From Eretmocerus hayati (taxonomy: Eukaryota; Arthropoda; Insecta; Hymenoptera; Aphelinidae): a stretch of DNA of 64,000 nt. Positions 49,695 through 62,235 of this stretch are shown here, piece by piece. Under the pieces are notes generated by a model. That model was not told where the DNA came from and searched no databases. It saw only the letters and a program-made list of their open reading frames with translations. The first letter of the stretch is position 1, and every line of letters starts with the position of its first letter. The DNA lies in the NCBI GenBank assembly GCA_029851415.1, contig CM056743.1, positions 29,710,405-29,774,404 on the forward strand, in the 5' to 3' direction. Position numbers and translations under genes: made by a program.

Positions 49695-50104
49695 TACACC
49701 AGGGTCGGGTTTCAGCGTTTACGAATTTACGAATTTACAGATTCAGCGAGGCGCATGCCCAATGCGTTGCATTCAACAAGCTTCATTCACATGATTGGGC
49801 CCGTCGGATCGGGCCGCTGATTAGTAAATGAATCCAGACGAATTAATTTGGTCCAATGTTTCCTAGTTTGGAATGTTGGAGTGAAACAACAAATCAAAAA
49901 TGTATGAGCACAAGAAAAATTAGTCCAAAATTTGTCTAAATTCGTATACAAATCAGCGGCCCGATCCGGTGGGCCCAATCGTGTGAATGGAGCTTGCTGA
50001 CTGCAACGCACTGGGCATGCGCTCTGCTAAATCTGTAAATTCGTAAATCTGTAAATCTGTAAATTCGTAAAATTCGTAAACGCTGAAACCATACCCAGGT
50101 ATAG
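49695..50104. mobile_element. Foldback MITE with subterminal tandem repeats
   Basis: The ends near ACACCAGGGTCGGGTTTCAG and CTGAAACCATACCCAGGTAT are mirrored. The right arm has a tandem run of TCTGTAAAT/TCGTAAAT units (50029-50085), and the left has fewer of the complementary units. Inner arms AGCGGCCCGATC mirror GATCGGGCCGCT. Confidence 0.75.
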
Positions 50105-50275
50105 TAATGCACTCAGCAGATGACAACCTAACTCCAAAACTGTCAAAAGTAGTGACATATTGGCTCGTATTGTTCTTTCTAGGTTCCTAATTATTGAATG
50201 CTCTATTTGTTTCTATGCATTTTTCGTGCACTCTTACACCTGCGTGCCCCCCTCCCCCCGCAGGGCCATCACAAC
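50105..50275. other. Noncoding spacer
   Basis: No gene. A C-rich stretch lies at 50247-50260. Confidence 0.45.
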
Positions 50276-50872
50276 ATCCCATGTAAAAATGGGAACCCTA
50301 TGATCATATATGAACATGGGGTCCAAGGACCCTATGACCATATATGAACATCTATGAAACGATTTTCAAAATTTTTTAAAATCCGAATAGTTGTTATAGT
50401 TGCATTTTCAGGGAACATTACATCAAAAAGTCACGATGCTGATCTTGCATAACCGAGAAAATCTCCAAGAGTTCATCAAGTAATTGAATCAAAACGATCT
50501 GTAAGTGATATCATTCTCCTACTAGAAAAAAAAATTTTTAATTTCCAAGATCAAAAACGTTTGGCAAATTGGTGACGAACCAGCACAATTTGTTATATCT
50601 AGAGATCATCATTTTGAGAAATATTACATTTATGCAGGTTCGTTACCAATTTGCCAAACATTTTTGATCTTGGAAATTGAAATTTTTTTCTATTGAGATA
50701 TATAATGATATCACTCTCAGATCGTTTTAATTCAATTACATAATGAACTATTGGAGATTTTTTCAGTTATGCAAGATCAGCATCGTGACTTTTTGATGTA
50801 ATATTCCCTGAAAATGCAACCATTTCATAGATGTTCATATATGATCATACGATTCCCATTTTTACATGGGAT
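50276..50872. mobile_element. Foldback element
   Basis: 597 bp, starting ATCCCATGTAAAAATGGGAA and ending TTCCCATTTTTACATGGGAT; the arms mirror across a centre near 50600. The left arm holds a partial duplication, CATATATGAACAT twice. Confidence 0.8.
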
Positions 50873-53746
50873 AGCCTAAACCTATGAATAAGTTTGCAAA
50901 CAAATAGGTTTAGTCCATCATCGGGATAACGCTGAATCTGATAGTTTAGGAATGAGTGTATCGATCCTCTTTCACTAACTGCCGTGTTAATCAATTTTTA
51001 CAAAAAAGTGCCCACAGATCATCTTTTCTATCCGACTCTGAATGCTCTCGAAATTCTAACTGAGGCGGTTTAAAATACTAATGTACCACTGTACCGAATT
51101 TCGTAATTTTCTGTACGGTAATTCGAAGACCGCTAGTATTACTTTAAGAATTAATTCATGGAAATAATTTAGGAATTGGACAATTTCAATTGGGACATCA
51201 AGGTCAAACATGGTAGCCGCATGCCCCCAGCTTAACACGAGCTTGTTACTAGAAGACAGCGCCATCTGCGGCGAGTCGTGAACTATTGCATGCCCCCAGA
51301 ATTTAACATGGATGTCACTTCCCAATACCTTGCATAATTTCAATTTGGCTAATTTAATTTGAACGATTGTTTGGTGATGACCAATATGTACTATCACACG
51401 GTTCAAATTTACTTTCTCAAACATCATCGCATTCATTTCGGGTGCATCATTATACCGTACCAATGTATAGAGTACTAAATCTATACATGTATATTAAGCA
51501 TTGGAGTATAAAGAACAAGAGAGCAAGTAATGCGCGCAGACATTTAAATTTTAAATGTCCAAAGCTTCGTTTAAAGCGCATCAGTAGCATCACACGCGCG
51601 TATTTTGCACACAGTATATATGACTCCACGTACACGTATGTTTTACGCGCGCGCGCGTGTGTGTGTGTGTGTTGTATGTGTGAGTGGGTATAGCGGACTG
51701 AAAAGTGCGAAAGGCCCTGAGAGAGAGCATCAGACTCTCTCATCGTTATGATGCTAGTACGGGGGAGGGGGGGGGGGTCAGATAGCTGTAATTCGTCGCT
51801 TCCTCTGCTGATTCATATACATGCTTGCATGTATTTTCACTACACACACATTCATTAGAGGAGGAGGAGGAGGCGCTACATCCCACCCTTCGAGAGTGAA
51901 TCAAGCTTTTACACCGATATAATATAATGCATCGAATAATGTTATTGCTGTTGTTATTACTGCTTATGCGCGAGAAGAGCACGTGCTTCGAGCTAAAAAA
52001 AAGCGATTGAATTTCCATTTTCCATTTCTTTTATTTGTGCATTGTGATATTTATCCCAGAATAACTTGAGCTTATACGGTATCCATGCAAAGGAAGGATG
52101 GTTATGTAATTTTTGGTATAGGGTGAGGGAGGGGGGGGGGGAGCGGTGTCCGAAAATTGAGGTGCGAGTATATCGGTTATTGCTCCCGCGAGAAGAAGCG
52201 AAATATGATGTATCGATATAATATGTATTACACACACCAAGTTCAAAGGGAGGAGCAAGTTTGTCCGATCAAAACGTGAATCGATATAATGCAGTTGGCC
52301 AACAAATTTATACTCTCTTGTAACTTTGAAAATGTGTGTGCCTGCGCGTTTGTGTTCATGTTCGATTATCGAGATATCGTATTAATAGTACTCGAAGCGA
52401 TTCGCTTTCAATGATCGGGATGTATGTATGTATGTATGTATATTGAATTATTGCATGAGTTGCCACTTCTGGCTGTTACTTACGTACTCTAATAGTAATA
52501 CTATTTCTCGGAAGCAGTCTCATTTTGCTTACTGAGATTTATACGGTGTAATTGCTTGGTCGTGCTCTTGCACCAGCATGCTTCTCTACAGTTTCGTATT
52601 TTGAAAAGTGTTTGAGATATTTTTGAACGTAAATTTATTGTGAATTCGGTGCTAAATTGGAAATACGCAATGACTGGGAATCTTGAAACTATATTTGTAG
52701 AAATTAATTTGTGTGTAAATAGATTGCCCGGAAACGGGAAATTTGCAATTTGATTATTCTTCTTCAACGTAAATGTTATTATGCTACAGAGATACTTACT
52801 TTCTCTTCGATGCAGAAGTGTTACGACGACAAAATTCATTTAGACGAGAATTCGAATAATTACGAGTTCCTGTGTGTGTAATTAGATGGATTATGAGCGC
52901 AGCGTTGCAGCATTAAGAGTCTCTCTTGATGATACTATGTTTAGGAGATTTCGTATAATTTTGACACTCACAATCCGATGATGCTCGAAATACTTATTTA
53001 TTCCTGATGCGCTCACTTCCTTGATGTCGATAACAGAAAAATGGTTGACAGATTTTTTTTTTTTAATTATGTAATTGTTGTGACGATGTAGCAATTGTAT
53101 GAATTTAGGGAGCATTTTTGTGATTTTTAGAGTTATTTGACAATGTTCAGAATTAGAACATCATGAATTTCTTCAGAGTTTTTATTCGAATCTTTCAAAA
53201 AATGATGCGATCGGTGCATGATTTTTTGGTGAAAATCCAAATCTTCCCCCCTCCCACTTAACTTTTTCCAAAAGTCTAACTTGGCGAGTATAGTCATCCT
53301 TTTCCCCCATCACTTCATCTAGAATCAAAATTTGAATTTCAATTCTTGAATGTCGTGAAATCAGAAAAAACATGTCGAATAATTTTTCAGCATAATCTGA
53401 ACGTGAAATAACAATGAATAAAAATTGGAAAATATTAATTAATTTCAACTCTTGAATGTCATGAAATCAGGGAAAATATGTCGAGTAATTCTTGTGCAAA
53501 ATCTGAAAATAAAATGCATGGGAAATGATTGATAACATAACGACTTGATTATCTCTGTAATTGTGACTCAACTTGAGTTCCCCTCCCTTATTTTTCGATA
53601 GAATGGGCAACACTGCGCAAAGATTGATCTTTCAAAAAGATTTATTTCACCGCGTCCATCGCCAGAATAGCTTTAACAATTCAAAGTTGTGCCATTTTTT
53701 CTCATGTTGATTCAGACCAATAAAATTCGTATCTCCGTTCAGACTT
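50873..53746. other. Noncoding with microsatellites
   Basis: A GC/GT alternating run at 51646-51673, a G-run at 51762-51778, and a (TATG)n run at 52420-52441. A 135-codon minus frame at 51056-51463 has no family resemblance I can name. Confidence 0.45.
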
Positions 53747-54077
53747 ACAAGGAGAGGTCATGGTCTGTGGGTCGTGGATTCGGTTGAAACTCTGGGAATC
53801 GTCTCATTTTGGCACCAAAAGATGATATCCAAAACCGCTTACTTGAATGCTGAAACGTTTTGGAGCTACATCCTATGACACTAGCGTTGCCCATATAGGC
53901 CCATGTTGGAAGTTGATATATATAGGTATACTAACGATGCTAATGTGATTGACCATAGCTCTGAAACGTTTTAGCATTCAAGTTAGCGGTTTTGGATATC
54001 ATCTTTTGGTGCCAAAAGGAGACGATTCCCAGAGTTTCAGCCGAATTCACGACCCACAGACCATGACCTCTCCTTGT
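53747..54077. mobile_element. Foldback MITE
   Basis: 331 bp. ACAAGGAGAGGTCATGGTCT is mirrored by GACCATGACCTCTCCTTGT; the mirrored region continues through GGATATCATCTTTTGG. The unique centre is about 53880-53945. Confidence 0.8.
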
Positions 54078-57000
54078 TAGTTTGGGCGCAAAGCGGGGGG
54101 GATAAGGGGGTGGTAATCTGAGTAGGTGGCTCGTGTTTCCAGAAGGTTATGAAATGTATCAACCTGTGTTCTAATGCGCACGAGGTCGACAGACCCTAAG
54201 CCCCGGTGATTTTTTATTTTTACCATTAACCATTTCTTAGTGCAAAATCATGGTTTTCTGCAAAAAAACTCTGTGTAAATATGCATTACGACGAAAAATT
54301 TCAGAACACCAAAGTTGTAGAGCAAAATATCCCTTACCAAAAAAGTCCTTACGAGTTTTCCGGGAAACCCTGGCGTGGGTCGGGCAATGCGCGAAAATCG
54401 TTATCCACGTTTAACATAGACTCATGTGACAGACAACTCGGCGCTATTAAAGTCACTGCTACTTTTATAGTTTAACATCCAATCAATGTCACCAACTTTC
54501 ATGCCACAATATTGATTTCGTATTAAATTTCCAATCAGAAGCAAATCATAGGAAATTGTTACAATAATCGTTCTCCATATGTCTTAAAAAATTATATCTA
54601 CAAATCTGCAACAGAACAAATTTAAGACAGAGAAATGTAACACGATCACAATCTCTGCATCTTTATTCAGATCCAACACCATCACAATCTTCCTATACCC
54701 ATATCCATTTAACAACTCGACCTTAAAACCAAGAGTAGAGATTGACCTTCCGCACACATAAAACCAACGCGAAGCATATATAGCATCGTCCAATCGTTCC
54801 GCAAATCTCTTCCTGCCACTCACGCTTGATTATAATCAGCCCTGAGGCGCAAGATATATCCTACAAACCCATTCATACCTTACTATGTATACATGAATAC
54901 TAGCGTGAGATCGTGCAACCAATTCAAAACGATAGGCCACAGAATCGAATATCAGAATTTTTTTTTTTTACTTTTTCATTCGCGAGATGAAGCTGAGAAG
55001 ATGTCTTCGATTCGATTAAACGAAAATCCCGTTAAGTGCGAGTATTCCACATCAAAGGGGTATGGGCATCAGAGGTCGACAACCATAACCTATACCTGTA
55101 CTTTATCTTCGCATACAAACTTATAGTATATAGTGTTATATTAGGCCATCATTGTAAGGAAAAAAAAGTGCCTAGTCAGGGAGGAAATCCCAGCAGGGAT
55201 TCTAAACAAGATACTCGTCGAGAAAATTAACTAGATAGGCCTTCTTTTCCTTCTCTATCACCTGCTCCTTACGTACTTGACTTACGGTGATAAATTGAGG
55301 CAACGATACTCCCTCATTACCCTGTAAACTTTTTTTCATTCATTCAGTTTTACATCGTGACATAGTCGCGTCCCAGGCTCTGATGATTGTATCTCAATTA
55401 CTTGATAGAAATCTATATCTCTCTCAAATTGACCGTTTCTTAATTCATTCCTAAAACCATTCGAATTCAGAGATTCTTAGATATCGATACATGCGAACGT
55501 AGCTTAAAAAATACACCAACAGCATTACAACATCGCAAAACTCTAATTAACCACATGAATACATCTCTACTAAAACCCACAGTAGAATTCTTTTCAACTA
55601 CTACTACTACTTCTAGAAATTACTCAAGTATTACTGTAACCGCAGGCACAGCTTTGTAATCGATAACGTAATCCAAACCGATCTCTCTCGAATCTCCATC
55701 TCCTCCTCCTCTTTAAAATGTGAAAATCCGTTTGATCGCCGCGCATCCAGCAAATGCATCTCGTTATCTGTTGAATTACTATAAGAGATGCCTTAGGCTT
55801 TTCTTATCGGTATCTATTCCCAAGAAGAAGAAGAAGAAAGATCTTCTCTGAACCATCGAGTAAAGAGTTTGGTTTTGCAAAGTATAGAAGAGGTGCGCGC
55901 GGAGAAGAGAATCATGAATGTTATATCTTGGCAAAGAGTCGTGGCGGTGTGAACGGGGCCTAACGGTGTCTCAAAGAGGTATAGTTGTATATGAGAGAGA
56001 GAAAAGGCCCATCCGGTCGTCGTCGTCGTCGTCGTCTGGAAGCCTCAAGGTAAAAGCAAGCATGCGGTCAGACCGGTCGGTGATGTCGTGTCGGTGGAGA
56101 ACCCCTCTCGATAATCTTCTATAGCAAGTTTATGTATGAGCCTTTCTTTCTTTCTTTCTTTCTTTACATACTTGTTTTCTGAGCTCATCGAACGATACGA
56201 CGGTTATTCGTCTGCCTCTTCTTGAAGGAATTTTGGAATTCTTGATGATATTGTTGTTGAGTTGGTTTGAGATGAATCTTTCTCTTCAGATTGAATCCAC
56301 CAGAGACTGATTCTACTCTTCTTTCTTTGTACATCTTTTTTCTCATGTGGTGTGTGTGTGTGCTGTATGCTATACTTCTGAAAAGTCATTGCATGACATT
56401 CGGATCTATGATGATTTGTGAGGTTATCGAAACGGCATTGATTACCGTATATGTCATATCCAATCTTGAGGATGAGCTTGGAACTGTAAAAAAGATGAAC
56501 TCTAGAGGTAGTCTTTTTACTATATGTATATAGGTTCGATGCATTCTTTATTGACTCTCTGAGCTGCCAGTACCAGATCATCCTGATCAATCTATAACTT
56601 GCTCGGGCTTTCTATCTGGACCAAGAGTTTTTTTTGTATGCCCGGTCTTTCATGCGCATTTTTTGTTCCTGACCAAGATCGAGTATATCACCTACTACTA
56701 TACAGAGTCAGGTACGTTACGGTTCGATTTGGTATGGTTAAGTGAGCTTGGATTTTATCGGTTTGGCAAGGAGAAGTATAGTGATTGAGATCGTATGAGG
56801 AAGCAATTCATTGTGCAGAAGAGTTTATTCACCCTTTCGCGTTAAGCTATATACTGGTTTGGGGACCGATAAAATAAAAGTGTATCAGATGCTTGGTTTT
56901 TCATGTAGATGAAAAGATTACCTCGAAGATTACTCTGTTTCGTTCCTCTTGGAAGACATCATGTGGGAATCATTTAGTCATTGAAAACGGCGATGCGTGG

Positions 57001-57168
57001 ATTTAAATGAACATTTTATACATGGGACCTAATATTGTTGAAACTTTCACAATTGAAACACTTTGTGCGTTCTTTTTAATGACTATTGATATTTTCTCAG
57101 ACTGTGGGCAACAAAATTTTTAAGTTGAGTTTTTTGTTTGTACTGAAGGAAACCTTTGACTAGACCCA
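54078..57168. other. Noncoding with microsatellites
   Basis: (GTC)n at 56016-56037 and (TTTC)n at 56142-56165. Frames at 56204-56590 and elsewhere are not convincing. Confidence 0.5.
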
Positions 57169-58687
57169 TCAACGCCACTTAGCATCTCGATTCAAGACAT
57201 AATTCACTAGCACCAAATATAACGTGGAGGTATTTGACAAAGAATATCTCCAAAATACTCGCCAAAATCTCAATAAGTGTGGCCTTTCGTGTTTCATGTC
57301 CGTGTGCAGATGGTTCCGTCTGAGTCCATGAAAAAAATAGAGTTCCGTTTTCTCGACTTTGGTCCAAAGTTTTTCATCACTGTCCTGGTCTTTGAATAAT
57401 ATTTTGTAGTCTATCAAGGTGATAACAATGGGCTTCGAAAATATCTCATCTTCGACCTGATGTTCCAATTCCACACCCAGCGCAAGCTACTGAAAAGTTG
57501 AAAAAACTCTCCAAATCTTCTTCTGAGATCAAAGTTCAATCTCTCTTTTTCTTGTCCCAGTTTTCAATTCAAGATTCTCACACTCGTAAAAATCCAATCG
57601 ATATTCAACAGTCGTATAGAGATTCCACACTACACAGGCATCGAGAAAAATAACGCAGCATGTGAAAATCCAGGAAACTTTGAACCATATATCTCCACCG
57701 ACAATCTTTCCATCGTGAAAAGTAGCTTCTTACACACTGTGTGCAAAATTCTCTTGAAGATGTGTACGCAGTCTAGATACATGCTTTTTGTAAGCCTTTA
57801 CTTCGTACCTCACATGTAAGGTATAGAGCATACTTAGACTTATTATACGAAGGCTTGCACTGCATGATAAGAATCTTGCTCTTCGATACAGAGTGTGCCA
57901 AGAGAGTAGCTCTCTATAGGTAAGTCTGGAGAATGACTGACGAGGGAATATCTTTGGAGAAAAGTGTGCTCTCGATAATCGCCAACGAAGCTAAATCCAG
58001 CCTAGCTCACGTTCTTCTTGAATATGTGTATATATTCACATCCGTTTTTAAAAGTTGCGGTATCGGCATTTTGCACTTGCTATGAAAATTTTTCAGGGAA
58101 ATTGTGGAGTGTGAAATGTACTTGAGATTTTACTGCGAGATACGTGAAGAAGAGGTTAAAGAACCGTCTCAAAGCGTGTTGGGTAATACCCAGTAACCTC
58201 AAAAATTTATGAAAAGCGACAGCAATTCCATCTGAGCAAATTCAATTTTTGGAAAAATTATGGGACAAGAGTGCTCAAACATTTTCGTATCTCATCGTGA
58301 GCTAAATAAGTTTCACCCAACCCAAATAGAATCCATGTTCTCCATGTGTAAGAGTATGATATTGCATTATAACCTCTATAGAGGTTGAGAATGACAAATA
58401 AAAAGAGGATGATAGCCACCATGATGTCACCACGCATTAGAAGTCCATCATAATACCATAAACCATGAATATGACTTCATGAAAGCAATAAATTCCATAA
58501 CAAAATTCTCGAAACAATCAATCAGATACCAATGATCTATTTTTCCCTGTAAATCAAGAAATCGTAGCGAGTCATTTGTTATAAATCTGAAATATTCTCT
58601 CAGATACATCACATTGCCAGAGATAATTGCTGTCCATCTTGAACTTTTCTCATCGAAGAACTGTGCCAGTTCAATCAGACAGTACAT
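57169..58687 (-). pseudogene. Broken coding-like region with hydrophobic segments, unidentified
   Basis: Four minus-strand pieces look more protein-like than the surroundings, each in a different frame or cut by stops. The 58448-58687 piece contains LREYFRFITNDSLRFLDLQG. At about 58258-58455 there is a membrane-like DIMVAIILFLFVILNLYRGY. At about 57529-57730 there is another, VSWIFTCCVIFLDACVVWNL. The 57169-57474 piece contains KPIVITLIDYKILFKDQDSD and changes frame at a T-run near 57335. Order and orientation suggest one decayed membrane-protein gene, perhaps a receptor-like family. I cannot name it, and chance cannot be excluded. Confidence 0.25.
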
Positions 58688-60659
58688 CTTCTCTTAAAAG
58701 ATTTTTCACCTTCTCTCGAGACAGTCCTATATAACCTCGTTAAGGAGCTCTAGGCCAGCTCTTATGTGCGGCACCTATACTGAGAATCTTGCATGCCGAT
58801 CTCATTGCATGAGTTGATTTCGCCATGAGCAAACTTTATTGCACATACATCTAGCGCTCTAATTCGAAGGAATCATTCCGGTCGAGGCAAACGAGCATTT
58901 AAAGAACTCTTCTTCTCAGGTGATACATACACTGTATTAAGTGCACCTGGCCATCACTTTATCGTCATCAACCTGTCTGTCACTAAGCCCATTCGTTTTT
59001 AGGGCTTGGCTATAGGTTATGTCGTCACATCATAGACCAGAGCTACAAAGTTCATTCTCATAGAATCATCCATGTGTAAAATTAGTGCTATCCTGAGACT
59101 ATATAACAGTGTCATGGCAGTATATGGAAAACCCTCTGTCCTAAAATTAATGGCTCAATTTAGGATTCATATAATCCACTCGAGTGGTTCTTTATGCGCA
59201 CATATGGATTATGATGATGCATTTGTTATCTCTCTCAATGCGCGTGTAAAGCAAGTTGATGCTAGAGTGCAGCCATGTTTTACGCTCTGATGAATATGAC
59301 CACTATACTTCTGCTGATGAGTGCACTCCAGAGAGGCCAGAAGAGCTTCGCGTGTGCCGGTATTTTACTCCTAATTGCTCAGAGATTCCTAGGTTTTTTT
59401 TTTTTTTACTGACCGAGTCTGACTAACTTCAATCCAGGCGTGGTTTTGTTATCTGGACGTACTGTATAATACAGCTGCAAGTTACATGAAATTTCAGAGA
59501 ATCTTGGTTCGCTTTGATGTTGGAACACTGTGCACCGGTAATTGGGCAAAAGATCTTCGGGATGAATTGAATAATAGGGGCCACGAAGAGTAACGGGTAG
59601 TCAGAAGAAAATTTGTGAAGAGATGAGGTAGAAAAAAAATATTGTCCGACTTTTGTACGTGTCAAAATTATGTATGTCAATGCCACAGATTTTATACAAG
59701 ATGAGGAATGAAGCTATTCTTGGATATACGTATAGGTTCTGAGTATATGTATATCAAAGATGCATTTTACTGGATTCTGTAGGAAACCATGCATGGAGCA
59801 AGAGTTGATTAGAATGAATTCAAGTTCTTAGGTTATGATTTTTCCCAAGCACTAACAATTTTTCCCTGTCATGCCCATTTACAGAAATCATCAAAACCAT
59901 CAAGTCCAAGAGTACGTTACAACTAAGATATTCAAGCAATGAAATCCTCAAATCATTTATGATGTATGAGAACCATTCATTCTCTCACACTATAGATTCG
60001 TTTTTGTTTATTTTGATTACTCAAAAAGACCATGAAAGCAGGAGCTCAAAGTCGTTCTTGTTAACCTTTCACGAACACAGAAATTTTTTTGATCCATGAG
60101 ATGTGAACAGTTGTTTCGAAAATTGGATTCTCAACAATTAGACAAATTAATTGTTATCCCATCTCTATTGACAGAACGTAGTCTCCAAAGTAATGACAGC
60201 CACAACCCATTCTTCTGGCTTATTGAAAACACTGTCAAACCAACCAAGTTATCATCATACCATTCCAGTTCTTCATCCAGTACAGAATTTGAGAAACCAT
60301 ATGGTCATCATAAGAAAGTAATCTCTCAAGAAAGACAGGAATCCTTGAGTAAGAACAATCATTTGCGATCGTCAGAAACATGGAGAAGAAACTACCAAGC
60401 GGCCATAAGCCCTTTGTCTCATCTTCGCGGCCAACGCGCGGTAAAGAGCTTTCGCATAATTGGATCAAATGCTCTTGAACTTTTCTCTTTCAATCGATTG
60501 TCGCTCATCGTGTTAAGGGGGTCGTCTGGAAAACTTCTACAAATTACATCTTACAAGTTTCATTGTAGTTAGAGCTGAGGATCACCACCGCTGCTCAGAG
60601 CTACTACTACAGTAATATTACTATGAGTGTGAGCTAAGTCCACAAACCCAGGCTTTTAA
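58688..60659. other. Noncoding or decayed
   Basis: Scattered short frames (60096-60572 +, 60235-60468 -, 59429-59686 -) overlap or lack motifs. A T-run lies near 59395-59409. Confidence 0.4.
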
Positions 60660-60900
60660 TTATCTAATTTGCATTTTTAGAAGTGTGATCCAAAACTGCC
60701 TATTGCCTTTCAGAATCTCTAAATCTATCCCATCCAAAAATTCTCTTGTGTTCCTATTCCATTTATGAAATCTCTTAGAATCCCAGTAATTTTGCCAAAA
60801 GGCAGTATCATCACGTCCGAAAACCACATTTAACTCTTTAATGTGAATATACATACCAACCAAAGTACCAACCCTTTTGGAATACCCCAGGGATTACGTA
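60660..60900 (-). pseudogene. Possible fragment of an MBOAT acyltransferase (SOAT/DGAT-like)
   Basis: The minus-strand frame 60660-60863 contains KELNVVFGRDDTAFWQNYWD followed by a WN pair. This recalls the family pattern F-A-E-x-x-R-F-G/A-D-R-x-F-Y-x-D-W-W-N of sterol/diacylglycerol O-acyltransferases. Just upstream, in another frame, a hydrophobic GLVLWLVCIFTL precedes it, as a membrane helix does in that family. Key residues are only partly kept and the frame is broken. Resemblance judged by eye. Confidence 0.2.
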
Positions 60901-62229
60901 ACTAACACAAGTATGAGGAGGTTGGATACTACCTCATACCCCAAGAGTCTTCTCTCTAAGAGTTTCCTGGGTTTCGTGGTTGAAAGCCCGGAGGACTCAA
61001 TTAAAACAGCTTTTCTTCAAGTCTGCAGTAGACTATACGCTATGCTGTCGCGCGTCGATGTGGCCAAACTTTTCACCACCGTTGGCTAGCCTGCTTTCCT
61101 TCCTATACTTCCTTCCGCCTCTTTTCATCCATCTATCCATCTATCCATCCTCTTCTATATATATAACACTCTACAGACCGTTTTTGCACTTGCCGCAGTG
61201 TGATGGCGATGCTCATATAGAGTTGCTCAGAGTCGTCAGTTGGTGGTGGTGTTGGACTTCTTCTTCTCATCCCCTTACATATTTTGGAGGGAGAAAGAGT
61301 CAGACCTTCGTTGTTATACCCTGAGCTTTTATAGTCGGTATATATAGGTATTAGAGGGTTCTCTCCAAGAGAGACCAGAGTTTTGCTATATGGTCCACAT
61401 CAGTGAAAACTAGCCTTCTGAACCAAGCGTACTGAGCAAATATTATTCTTCCTCTTTTCCGCGCGCGCGACTTTCCTACTTACTCTTCACGATAAGATAT
61501 TAATTCCCTCATCGTGCTTTTGCTGCTTATTCTATCTCTCTATCTGTGTCTTTCTATATCTATGTCTCTTCCGCTGCGTGGTACTTTTTCATCTTTTTAT
61601 TCGGTGTATGAAGGAATTTATATAGTAAGTAATGGTATTGTGTTAGTGCATTCCTTGTTTTTTGTCAATCGCGTATATCGGTTTTGATGTGGCTTATCTC
61701 ACATACAGATGTTTATCTGGTCTTTCTGCACCTTGGTTTATCGATTCGATCGATTGTTATCTGGTGAAGGTTGGAGCGCTTTGTTGGCTTTCTTGTCATT
61801 GAAAAGGTGTTCTAATGTTGTATGAATCTAACAGCTTGGCGTTGAGGAGAGTTTCTGTCGTGTCTTTAGGTCAAATATTTTCTCTTTGAGAGGATGATGA
61901 AGAAAAGAGCTTTGGGGTCGTGTTTTGGCTTTATAATGTGTAATATTGACATGAAAATTGAGATTAATTTTGCATCATTGATCATTACTTGAATTTTTGT
62001 TTTTTATACGCTTTTATTCCACTTGACCGAGCAAATTTTTTCGTCCCTAGATCCCCATATCTAGTCGGAATTTTTTTTACCTTCCGGTTTCTAGCGTGCA
62101 ATGTAAAATTTTACAGCGTCTCTTGGCACAGTTCATAAAAGCGTATCTTGAAAATTCTTTTTAACTCTTACTTATTGCTTCCTTAGTTCATGGATATACT
62201 AACTTTTGCCATTTTTCTTTGTGTTTCAG
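60901..62229. other. Noncoding with TCTATC-type repeats
   Basis: A (CCAT/CTAT) run lies near 61128-61150. A small inverted pair TATACGCTTTTATTCCA (62007) / TTCATAAAAGCGTATC (62134) brackets a possible 140-bp MITE related in its ends to 45815-46493. Confidence 0.45.
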
Positions 62230-62235
62230 GTGAGT
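62213..62235 (+). promoter_or_regulatory. Candidate recursive-splicing site or 3' splice site
   Basis: A pyrimidine-rich tract ends TTTGTGTTTCAG at 62229 and is followed at once by GTGAGT (62230-62235), the juxtaposed acceptor/donor pattern of ratchet points in long insect introns. The alternative is an ordinary acceptor with an exon of about 61 nt ending at 62290, before another GTGAGT (62291). Confidence 0.35.

Noticed and set aside
51056..51463. 135-codon minus-strand frame
   Set aside because: No recognisable motif, domain or splice context; one long frame of this size is expected by chance in 64 kb.
60096..60572. 158-codon plus-strand frame
   Set aside because: Serine-rich stretch and no motif; overlaps an equally plausible minus-strand frame.
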